A stretch of 16,135 nt of DNA, taken from the NCBI GenBank assembly GCA_017612755.1, contig JAGAFH010000141.1, positions 1 to 16,135 on the forward strand. The letters are read 5' to 3'. Each line of letters starts with the position of its first letter. Within the stretch, counting starts at the first letter, position 1. Origin of the DNA: Clostridiales bacterium. Its GTDB lineage: Bacteria > Bacillota > Clostridia > Saccharofermentanales > Saccharofermentanaceae. A program made the translations under genes and the position numbers. Below, piece after piece: positions 7,046 to 14,052 of the stretch. The notes beneath the pieces are model-generated. The model saw only the letters and a program-made list of their open reading frames with translations, ran no database searches and was not told where the DNA came from.

Positions 7046-8131
7046 TTGTACTGGCATTTTAAGAACAAGACGGGCTGGATGAACGATCCCAACGGACTTG
7101 TATGGTTCAAGGGTAAGTATCATGCCTTTTTCCAGCACTACCCCTATGCCCCCAGATGGGGACAGATGCACTGGGGACATGCTGTCAGCACCGATCTTCT
7201 TCACTGGGAAGAAAAGGATATAGCTCTTTTCCCTGACCGGGAATATGAGAACAGCGGAGGATGTTTTTCCGGTTCTGCCATTGTAAAGGACGGAAGGCTT
7301 TATCTTTTCTATACATCAGTTTCCGAAGAGCTGGGCCAGACCCAGTCCATGGCCTACAGCGATGACGGGGAAGTCTTTATCAAGTATGAAGGCAATCCCA
7401 TCATAAAAGAGTCACCACTGGGTGATAATACGGATTTCAGGGACCCCAAGGTATTTGAATATGAGGGCAGCTACAGGATGGTAGTGGGTGCAGGCATCCA
7501 TAACATCGGGAAGATCCTTCTTTTTAAGTCGGATGATCTTTTTAAGTGGGAATATGTAGGTGAGATCTTATCGGATGCGGTCTTTGGGAGCTGTATCGAA
7601 TGCCCGGATCTTTTCCTTCTTGAGGATAAGTTTGTGCTCATGTTCTCTTCCATCAAGTCACTTCCCCACAGGGTATGTTTTGCCACCGGGGATTTTAATG
7701 GAGAGAAGTTTATCTTCGACAATGAGGAAGAGCCTTTCTTCCCTATAGAGACAGGACCTGATTTTTACGCTCCCCAGACCTTCGAAGCCCCTGACGGCAG
7801 AAGGATATTGATCGCCTGGATGTATAACTGGTCCAGAAATACAGGATCCGGCAGGACCCAGGTGGGAGCTTTTACTATACCCAGGCAGCTGGAGTTCAAC
7901 ATAAAAGACCAGCTGGTGATGTTTCCTGTAGAGGAAGCCTGCGGGCTCCTTAAGGATGAGAGCAGGTTCGTGACGGCCGAGAACGGAAGGCTCAAGGTCA
8001 TCTTTGAGGGAAAGACCATCATAGACCGGCCCTACAGGGATGAGCCTGATATCATGGTCTTAGAGGACGTGGGAGTAGTGGAACTGTTCCTGAACGGGGG
8101 AACAGAGACCATCACCACTTATATCTGCTGA
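7046..8131 (+). CDS. Glycoside hydrolase family 32 beta-fructosidase, short form
   Basis: GH32 enzymes hydrolyse beta-fructosyl bonds in sucrose, sucrose-6-phosphate or fructans. All three catalytic motifs are present: WMNDPNG with nucleophile D14, FRDPK with transition-state stabiliser D133, and IECPDLF with acid/base E185. There is no signal peptide, so the enzyme is cytoplasmic. The start is taken as TTG 7046, because AAGGAG at 7033-7038 lies 7 bases upstream and the protein then begins MYWHFKNKTGWMNDPNG. A longer reading frame from GTG 6998 would start inside the upstream terminator and is rejected. At 361 residues it is well short of the usual 450-500. The five-bladed propeller appears complete, but most of the C-terminal beta-sandwich is missing and only its last strand (GVVELFLNGG) is recognisable. 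No sugar transporter or fructokinase gene is nearby. The specificity cannot be told. Confidence 0.9.
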   Translation: MYWHFKNKTGWMNDPNGLVWFKGKYHAFFQHYPYAPRWGQMHWGHAVSTDLLHWEEKDIALFPDREYENSGGCFSGSAIVKDGRLYLFYTSVSEELGQTQSMAYSDDGEVFIKYEGNPIIKESPLGDNTDFRDPKVFEYEGSYRMVVGAGIHNIGKILLFKSDDLFKWEYVGEILSDAVFGSCIECPDLFLLEDKFVLMFSSIKSLPHRVCFATGDFNGEKFIFDNEEEPFFPIETGPDFYAPQTFEAPDGRRILIAWMYNWSRNTGSGRTQVGAFTIPRQLEFNIKDQLVMFPVEEACGLLKDESRFVTAENGRLKVIFEGKTIIDRPYRDEPDIMVLEDVGVVELFLNGGTETITTYIC

Positions 8132-10795
8132 TCAGGAAACAGCCCTGTTTATCTTAACGATATTAAGGTTCCCGGAGGTGAATACTATCTCTCCGAGAGA
8201 ACTTATGACAGCTGTATTATCGTGGTTGAACTTGGCCCTCTCGATGTCTCCGATGACAACGTATTCCACATTATATCTGTCTAATATCTCGTAGACGACG
8301 AAGGGGTCATCATAGGTGTAGACAGTATAGATATCTGCATGTCTCGGTGTGAGATAAAGATCCCATACATCAGCTTCCGGATCGGAGATGAGAAGATCTG
8401 TCTCAGGATCGACTATACCATGGAATCTCCAGAGCCACTCATGGGTCTCCCATCCGCAGACTGTCTGAAGTCCGGTATAGGCGGAGATGATATCATAGTC
8501 ATGATAACTCTCGCCGTATGCCTCTAAGATAACGTGATTGCCTTTAACTTCCGTGTTGAACCAGTCGATGGCATCACTGTATTCATGAAGGTTTCCGGAC
8601 TCTATAAGACCGGCATCCGGGCTTGAGTAAGTATCAAGATATGCTGTTCCGTCCAAGGTCTTGTAATACTCTCTCTTCATATTGCCCAGGTTTCTCTGCT
8701 TAAGGGAGACATATGAATAATGTCCCGGAACGATGATTATCATAAGGATAAGAGCTATGGCTCCCAGGAAGAGGGGATAGCTGTACCTGCCCTTTTTATT
8801 AACATACCACATGAGCCTGATGGCGGAGTATGCCATGGCGACCGAAAGTATGATAAAGGCCGCATAGGCGAACTTAAACATGGTATTTGATCTTAAGTAA
8901 CCGCCGGTATATATATCCCTTACGTAGAAGATCTCCGGGGCGATCAGAAGAAGGATGCCCACGGCCACCATTCCGCAGACAAATATATCCATCAGGTTCC
9001 TTTCACCGAAGAACTTCGCAACCGGGTTGGTATATCCTTCCGCAGGCTGTCCGCAGATCTCTGCATCCCGGTTCTTTTTAGTGATGCCGTAGTTGTAGTT
9101 TTTATGGCAGATGGTCACAACAACAAAGAGAAGGCAGATGAATACGTGGGTCCCGTAAAGGATGTAAAGCTGATATGGTGATGAATGGTTGACGCATTTA
9201 GCCAGACTGTTGGAGATCATATCGAAATGGGAGTTGAAAGGCAGCGCTATGATATTCGCCACTGTAAAGATAAAGCTCATTCCCACTGATACTCTGGTCA
9301 TGGCTGAAGGTGAAAAGACGTCAGCAGCCAGGATCACTACAAAGAGCATGATATCCATGACTACCATAAACAGAGGTCTGTCTCCCGCCATCAGATAAAC
9401 TCCCAGTATGGCGAAAAGGGAACAGAAGAATATGGACGTTCCGTAGATATCTGAAAAGACCCTGGATATCTTTGTGCTCACCACCAGGGTGGTCATACAG
9501 AGGAATATGTAATAGATGAGGAAATCCCAGTAGTTGGTCATCTGGGCGCATCCAAGAAGGACTGCTGCCACTACCATATGTATGGGTACTGCTCTCTTAA
9601 GTTCTTTAAAGAAGATCCCGCCTTCTGATCTGAAGTTCCTGACACCCTGGCCTTTGTGATTGAAGAGGGCGTCCCTTCTGAAATCATAGAGGGATCTGAT
9701 CCATGAGATGCAGACGGCCATGATAAGAAGGACTACCATGGTGGATACGACATGGGCGTGAAGATCGCCTACCAGATATGAATAGAAGGGGAACTCCTCT
9801 ATGGTCATATCACCGCCATTTTTGATGTTGGGATCAAGTGTTGAGTCCGGGTTGTATCCGATATATCGTGTGCTGTCCGGGTAGAAGAAACCGTCGGTGG
9901 TTCCCACGTTTATTCCCATTTTGGCAAAGATCTTCAGAAGCGGATTTCCCATGGACTCCTCATCGTAGAAGAAAGAATGGGAATTACCGAATATGATGGC
10001 CGAGAATGCACAGAGTATGCCGCAGGCATACCTCATGACCTTCGATGCATGAAGGCCGAAGTCCTCTGCAGTTTCTGCCAGCATGCACCCGATAGAAAAG
10101 CACATGGAGAAGGGAATGGCAATGGCGGAACACATGGAGACGTTGTAGCCGATGCCGCTTTGTATGCCGCTGAGCTTTATGACCAGGGCATATATGAACT
10201 GTCCGAAATAATAGTAGTTGATGGAGTAGCCCGAAAGCCACATGTCGTTGGCAGGCAGAGTGGAACAGCGGAGCATGGACATGATAAAGCCGTAGTCCAT
10301 GAACTTTTCCTGGCCGTTGATGTTGGGGATGAATCCCTTGTAATAGCAGAGGATGGTAAGTACCAGTGCGAAAAGCGTTTCCTCCAGGGCGATCTTTTCC
10401 ACAACGCCTTCAGCGGAAAGGCACTTTACCAGATTGTTCCTAAGAGGCTTAAACAGATAGGAAAAAGCTGCCAGGGCAATAAGAGTGATTATGATAAAGA
10501 CTCTTGTGAACCTGAATATGTGAAGATATGTAAGTTCCCAGACAATAAGGGATACGATCAGAAGTCCCAGGGGCTGGCTCAGGAAAAAGCCGCAGCTGCC
10601 TGATCTTTGAAATATGTATGCGGAAACGGGAAGAGCGGCAAAACCGAAGAGAAGCAGGACAAGGACCCACTTTAATACCTGCATAGCTTCTCCGATCCCC
10701 ATTGTAAAGGCGCCTGCCAGGATGATGGATCCGAAGGGGATAATTAGATATAAAAGCTTCAGTGGCTGTTCAAATACATTCTTCGTGCTGCTCAT
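8132..10795 (-). CDS. DUF2298 / YYY-domain polytopic membrane protein, putative GT-C-like
   Basis: An 887-residue integral membrane protein with roughly 18 hydrophobic segments up to about residue 690, then a soluble C-terminal region of ~190 residues. It carries the hallmarks of the DUF2298 (Chlor_Arch_YYY) family: NINGQEKFMDYGF, the triple tyrosine Y194-Y196 in SINYYYFGQ, FPFYSYLVGDLHAHV (G343-H348), and a C-terminal block with LDGTAYL, DAIDWFN, VILEAYGESY, TVCGWETHEW, YVVIGDIERAKF. The family has no proven reaction. Its architecture resembles GT-C glycosyltransferases that use polyprenyl-phosphate sugars, which is an inference. The ATG abuts the TAA of the upstream flavoprotein gene with only a weak ribosome binding site, so translation is probably coupled. 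Its TGA abuts the TGA of the convergent GH32 gene, with no terminator in between. Confidence 0.88.
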   Translation of the reverse strand: MSSTKNVFEQPLKLLYLIIPFGSIILAGAFTMGIGEAMQVLKWVLVLLLFGFAALPVSAYIFQRSGSCGFFLSQPLGLLIVSLIVWELTYLHIFRFTRVFIIITLIALAAFSYLFKPLRNNLVKCLSAEGVVEKIALEETLFALVLTILCYYKGFIPNINGQEKFMDYGFIMSMLRCSTLPANDMWLSGYSINYYYFGQFIYALVIKLSGIQSGIGYNVSMCSAIAIPFSMCFSIGCMLAETAEDFGLHASKVMRYACGILCAFSAIIFGNSHSFFYDEESMGNPLLKIFAKMGINVGTTDGFFYPDSTRYIGYNPDSTLDPNIKNGGDMTIEEFPFYSYLVGDLHAHVVSTMVVLLIMAVCISWIRSLYDFRRDALFNHKGQGVRNFRSEGGIFFKELKRAVPIHMVVAAVLLGCAQMTNYWDFLIYYIFLCMTTLVVSTKISRVFSDIYGTSIFFCSLFAILGVYLMAGDRPLFMVVMDIMLFVVILAADVFSPSAMTRVSVGMSFIFTVANIIALPFNSHFDMISNSLAKCVNHSSPYQLYILYGTHVFICLLFVVVTICHKNYNYGITKKNRDAEICGQPAEGYTNPVAKFFGERNLMDIFVCGMVAVGILLLIAPEIFYVRDIYTGGYLRSNTMFKFAYAAFIILSVAMAYSAIRLMWYVNKKGRYSYPLFLGAIALILMIIIVPGHYSYVSLKQRNLGNMKREYYKTLDGTAYLDTYSSPDAGLIESGNLHEYSDAIDWFNTEVKGNHVILEAYGESYHDYDIISAYTGLQTVCGWETHEWLWRFHGIVDPETDLLISDPEADVWDLYLTPRHADIYTVYTYDDPFVVYEILDRYNVEYVVIGDIERAKFNHDNTAVISSLGEIVFTSGNLNIVKINRAVS

Positions 10796-11893
10796 TTAAA
10801 GTATCATCTCATTTTCGTTTATTGGTGTTACTACAGAGGTGCTCTCCGTTTCACGGACAGAGTCCAGCACTCTTCTGCAGATATCTCCCGCCAGGGATAT
10901 TACCTTATCCATCCTGTTTTCGGGAGCAGCGGAAGAGGCGCTGTCCACCAGACCGGAAGCGCAGATGTAAAGGCCCTCCAGAGGGTTGGTGAGATCCTGT
11001 TCCGGGTACTTTTCTGATACTGCATACCTGATCTTCGTAAGACGCCATGACTTGATGTCCTGCTTCCTGATAAGGGGGTAGAGTTTTCTGAAGGCCTTCA
11101 GATAGTTGTCCATGATCTCCTCGTCAGAGGCGATCCACAGAGGGTCTGAGATGGAACAGGTGCCTACCAGGTAGATGATGTTTCCGCCATAAGACCTTTG
11201 GCCGAAACAGTTGGTGTGGTTTACGATCCTGTTGAACGGCATCCCTTCGGGAAGCTTCTGAAGATATACGTCAGAGGGTTTCCTCTTAAGGAGCATCATG
11301 ATGCTGATGCTGGCCTTATAAGTAATGTTCATGAGCTGGTCCCTGAAATTGATGGAGATGGGAAGACCGTGGCTTACATTTACGAAGGTCCTGCAGGAAC
11401 CGGTGAAGATAACAAAGTCGCTTACTATGTCGATCTTACCGGAGTTGTTCATGATACAGGAAGTCACGTACTTCACGCCGTTTTCCGTCTCTCTTCTGGA
11501 GATCTCGTTTACAGTAGTGGAGTAGGAGATCCTTCCTCCATGGTCAGTGATGTCCTGGATAAGGATATTTATAAGGCCTGCAAACCCGCCGGTAAAATAA
11601 CCCAGCTTCTTTCTGGAGGCACGGCCGTACCAGAGGGAGTCATACCATCCCACATTGTCCAGCATACCTTCCTCCTTGACCAGGGCAAGAAGGGACTTGT
11701 CTGTCTTACGGAGATGGTGGGGAAGAAGCTCGATATATTCGTTCCCGACTCTGGTGGAGGCAAGAAGTCCCCCGGCATAGGTGAGCTCTTCGACGATATC
11801 TACGTCGAAGCCTTCTTTTGCCAGGCGCATGCCGCAAACAAGTCCCGAAAGACCTGCACCGACAATACAGACTTTTTTGCCGCTCTCTTCCAT
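10796..11893 (-). CDS. FAD-dependent oxidoreductase, phytoene desaturase / amine oxidase-like
   Basis: A 365-residue soluble flavoprotein. The N-terminus holds a Rossmann dinucleotide-binding motif VGAGLSGL (G12, G14, G17), with E35 at the end of the second strand for ribose binding and the following AGGLLAS, typical of the NAD_binding_8 / amine oxidase superfamily that includes phytoene desaturases, protoporphyrinogen oxidase and UDP-galactopyranose mutase. GYFTGGFAGLINILIQDI followed by GGRISYSTTVNEI matches the substrate-domain entry of desaturase-like members. The C-terminal GLYICASG is the usual FAD-closing segment. Family members are usually longer (400-500 residues), so the substrate domain is compact. 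The ATG shares one base with the upstream stop (TAATG), and the downstream DUF2298 gene starts directly at its stop, so all three genes should be translated together. The substrate is unknown; a lipid or polyprenoid acceptor is only a guess from the neighbour. Confidence 0.82.
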   Translation of the reverse strand: MEESGKKVCIVGAGLSGLVCGMRLAKEGFDVDIVEELTYAGGLLASTRVGNEYIELLPHHLRKTDKSLLALVKEEGMLDNVGWYDSLWYGRASRKKLGYFTGGFAGLINILIQDITDHGGRISYSTTVNEISRRETENGVKYVTSCIMNNSGKIDIVSDFVIFTGSCRTFVNVSHGLPISINFRDQLMNITYKASISIMMLLKRKPSDVYLQKLPEGMPFNRIVNHTNCFGQRSYGGNIIYLVGTCSISDPLWIASDEEIMDNYLKAFRKLYPLIRKQDIKSWRLTKIRYAVSEKYPEQDLTNPLEGLYICASGLVDSASSAAPENRMDKVISLAGDICRRVLDSVRETESTSVVTPINENEMIL

Positions 11894-13155
11894 TATCCGT
11901 CTATCCTCTTGGCCTCAAGATAGAAACGCTTTTCAAAGGCTTCTCCCATGGAGAAGGTCTTTCTGGGGAACACGCCTTCCTTGGCGATAGTCTCGAAAAA
12001 AGCATCCTTGCTGATATCGGGAAGGAGTACTCCCGTATTACCCGAAGTGGCGAGTTTTCTTACGGAATCCTCGCCGTGGATATAATCAGTGTCTGCTTTG
12101 ATGGAGTCCAGGAACATCTGGACAGAGCCTACGGCCAGGGAATGGGGAGGGTTTGACAGAGAGATGGTCACATCCTCATAACCTTCGGAAACGATAGTGA
12201 AGGACTGGCCTTCGGAAGAACCGGCGGTCATGCCGGCATCCTTAAAATACTCCCCGGCCTTGGAGATGAACTCATCTCTTGAAAGTCCGAATACTACCCT
12301 GTGGATAGGCTCGAAATCGAGTCCCTTGTCGTGAATATTTACGATCTCTGTAAGGGCATATCTTGCAGGGTGCGTAAGCTTCTGCTCTTCAGAGAGGTCT
12401 TTCTTGATATTGTCCCAGTGAGCCTTGGCAGATGCAAGGGAGTGGTTTCCGTCACCTACTGCGAAGAGCATGCCGGAAGGAGTTCCCGCAAGAAGGGCCC
12501 GGAGTGCGGAGACGATCGCTTCTGCTTCGGAGGAGCTGCCTTCTATTGCATACCCCTTTACGTGGCCGGCATCCAGCATGAGATCCGTGTCATATACGGG
12601 AGCTCTGCCACTGGCGGCGGCCTTTTCCCAGGCGCTGCCGATCACTGTATCTTCAGGATCGTCGATAAGGAGCATTACATGGGGGAGCTCCACCTTTGCG
12701 TTCTGTCTGATCTTTACCCTGGGAGGGATCCTGGAAAGGACAGTTCCCTCAGTTGCCCTGATAAGAGCGGTATTGCCGGGCTCGTAGCTGTAGCCTTCCA
12801 GGTCTACTGCCGCAACCAGGCCTTTACGGGAAGGGTGGACGGGAGTCTTTCTGTCGATGACCGTAAATCCCTCGAAGGGAGCTGCCCATACGCCTTCGTT
12901 TAAATACTTATCGATGTTGACAGAGATCTCGGAGAGCTTGTTTTCGCTCTTCTCTTTGTCAGTCAGATAGACTTCGGGAAGCACTATCTTAAGAGCGGAG
13001 GGGGCATCGCCCACGTACTGCTCCACCTTGTTCCAGTATTCAGGTTCCGACGTGTACTGGTCACATGCTATGACTGCCCACTTGCTGAGGTCGGTTCCTT
13101 CCCTGGGAAGCATTATATCTGCTGCTGAAATGGCGATATCTGAAAAGATCTTCAT
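11893..13155 (-). CDS. DUF1015 family protein
   Basis: A 420-residue cytoplasmic protein of the DUF1015 family. The N-terminus (ISAADIMLPREGTDLSKWAV, then CDQYTSEPEYW) and the central GDGNHSLASAK at about 234-243 match the clostridial variant of the family, where most members have DGHHR at that place. D235, N237 and H238 are the likely functional residues. DUF1015 proteins have no established biochemical role. I recall them near serine biosynthesis genes in some genomes, but none are seen here. The ATG is preceded by AAGGAG with a 10-base gap. This is the first gene of a three-gene operon with the flavoprotein and DUF2298 genes, and its TAA overlaps the next ATG by one base. Confidence 0.87.
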   Translation of the reverse strand: MKIFSDIAISAADIMLPREGTDLSKWAVIACDQYTSEPEYWNKVEQYVGDAPSALKIVLPEVYLTDKEKSENKLSEISVNIDKYLNEGVWAAPFEGFTVIDRKTPVHPSRKGLVAAVDLEGYSYEPGNTALIRATEGTVLSRIPPRVKIRQNAKVELPHVMLLIDDPEDTVIGSAWEKAAASGRAPVYDTDLMLDAGHVKGYAIEGSSSEAEAIVSALRALLAGTPSGMLFAVGDGNHSLASAKAHWDNIKKDLSEEQKLTHPARYALTEIVNIHDKGLDFEPIHRVVFGLSRDEFISKAGEYFKDAGMTAGSSEGQSFTIVSEGYEDVTISLSNPPHSLAVGSVQMFLDSIKADTDYIHGEDSVRKLATSGNTGVLLPDISKDAFFETIAKEGVFPRKTFSMGEAFEKRFYLEAKRIDG

Positions 13156-13206
13156 ATGAGACGTTCTCCTTAAGAAAAGTCATTATTAATATAAAAAGCA
13201 AAAACT

Positions 13207-13235
13207 ATTGTATCACAGGAGAATTTGATTTTCGA
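13207..13235 (-). promoter_or_regulatory. Promoter for the DUF1015-FAD-DUF2298 operon
   Basis: On the minus strand TACAAT (13212 down to 13207, 5 of 6 to the -10 consensus) is separated by 17 bases from TCGAAA (13235 down to 13230, 4 of 6 to TTGACA). Transcription would start near 13200, about 45 bases before the DUF1015 ATG. Direct repeats lie over and upstream of the -35. Confidence 0.6.
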
Positions 13236-13260
13236 CACGGTTTGTAACGGATTGTAACGG
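13231..13260 (-). repeat. Three 10-bp-phased direct repeats at the operon promoter
   Basis: Read on the minus strand from 13260 there are three consecutive 10-base units: CCGTTACAAT, CCGTTACAAA and the decayed CCGTGTCGAA. The first two match at 9 of 10 bases. The third overlaps the -35 hexamer. A period of one helical turn directly upstream of, and into, a promoter is typical of binding sites for OmpR/PhoB-type regulators. The site lies between two divergent transcription units and could serve either. Confidence 0.5.
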
Positions 13261-13339
13261 ATTTGGTGCAAAAAATGTCTTGACAGCAGATAAGATAGGG
13301 GTACCGACAGACAAATACTTACCGGAAGGAGAAAAGACA

Positions 13340-13909
13340 ATGCAGAAAGAACAGAACGAAAACAACACTTTCCCCGGAATATCCGAGGAATTCAAGAGAG
13401 ACGAAAAAGAAGACAGCAGCCTGACAGATGAGCTGGAAGAAGCCGCAAAAGAAGAGGCAGAGGCAGCAAAAGAGGAGGACGGTGTCCAGAAGGAGTCTTC
13501 TGAAGACAACCCTGAGGAAGGACAGGGTGAGGAAAAGGGCAAGTTCGACGCCGGGACTTTTGCCATGGACTACATCAGAAATATGTATGTTTACTGCGCC
13601 TTCCTTAAGAGCAAGGGCCATGCGACCCTGTCAGACATGATGTTCAAGGACGCCATGAGCATCTATCTGGCAGCCACCCTGGCTTCCTGGTCCATGGGAA
13701 GGGACCGGTTTGTCAGATATCTCGAGGACGGATTCTACTCATCGGGAAGGATCATCGAGTACTTAAAGCTCATCGAGAACATCGGTATCGTAAACGATCT
13801 GACGGAGACGGTAAAGATCATGACCTTCAGGATGCACAAGATGTATAAGTCATCCCTCAAGACCATGAGGAGCAAGATTGCTGAGGCCTATGAAGAGGCA
13901 TATATGTAA
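13340..13909 (+). CDS. Hypothetical protein, acidic N-terminus and helical C-terminus
   Basis: 189 residues, not recognised. The ATG at 13340 is chosen because GGAAGGAG ends 8 bases before it; an in-frame TTG at 13280 has no such site. Residues 1 to about 70 are highly charged, rich in Glu, Lys and Asp, with ELEEAAKEEAEAAKEE likely to form a charged helix or be disordered. Residues ~74-189 look like a compact all-helical domain with many aromatic and methionine residues (MDYIRNMYVYCAFL, SWSMGRDRFVRYLEDGFY, MTFRMHKMYKSSL). There is no signal peptide or membrane segment, so it is cytoplasmic. It is a single-gene unit, divergent from the DUF1015 operon and closed by a strong terminator. Codon use matches the neighbours, and the ribosome binding site and terminator argue that it is a real gene. 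Confidence 0.82.
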   Translation: MQKEQNENNTFPGISEEFKRDEKEDSSLTDELEEAAKEEAEAAKEEDGVQKESSEDNPEEGQGEEKGKFDAGTFAMDYIRNMYVYCAFLKSKGHATLSDMMFKDAMSIYLAATLASWSMGRDRFVRYLEDGFYSSGRIIEYLKLIENIGIVNDLTETVKIMTFRMHKMYKSSLKTMRSKIAEAYEEAYM

Positions 13910-13943
13910 GACATAGATCCGCTCCGCACGGATATTCCCTTTC

Positions 13944-13986
13944 GAAGGAGACGGGCGCCCCCAAAAGGCGTCCGTTTCCTTCTTTT
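13944..13986 (+). terminator. Intrinsic terminator after the acidic hypothetical gene
   Basis: A 16-bp stem, 13944-13959 with 13967-13982, including two G-U pairs and centred on GGGCGCC/GGCGTCC, has the loop CCCAAAA and is followed by TTTT at 13983-13986. It lies about 35 bases after the stop codon and a few bases before the -35 of the next promoter. Confidence 0.88.
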
Positions 13987-13990
13987 CCCC

Positions 13991-14019
13991 TTGAAATATA
14001 AAGCGTGTTTTGGTGTACT
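13991..14019 (+). promoter_or_regulatory. Putative promoter for the WYL regulator gene
   Basis: TTGAAA (13991-13996, 5 of 6) is followed after 17 bases by TGTACT (14014-14019, 4 of 6). The predicted leader is about 27 bases and includes the ribosome binding site AAAGGGGG. Confidence 0.55.
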
Positions 14020-14052
14020 GTTAATAAGACACTTTTCAAAGGGGGAACGAAC

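Noticed and set aside
9977..10603. 208-codon plus-strand open frame inside the DUF2298 gene
   Set aside because: The minus strand encodes the conserved YYY-family membrane protein, so the plus frame is incidental.
11198..11923. 241-codon plus-strand open frame across the flavoprotein gene
   Set aside because: The minus strand here encodes a flavoprotein with a clear Rossmann motif, and the plus frame shows no domain and no upstream signals.
13280..13285. Perfect TTGACA upstream of the acidic hypothetical gene
   Set aside because: No acceptable -10 hexamer lies 15-19 bases downstream, so I cannot call a promoter here. The gene's promoter remains unlocated.
13917..13933. Small hairpin ATCCG/CGGAT just after the acidic hypothetical gene
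   Set aside because: It has only five base pairs and no T-tract, and the true terminator follows at 13944-13986.
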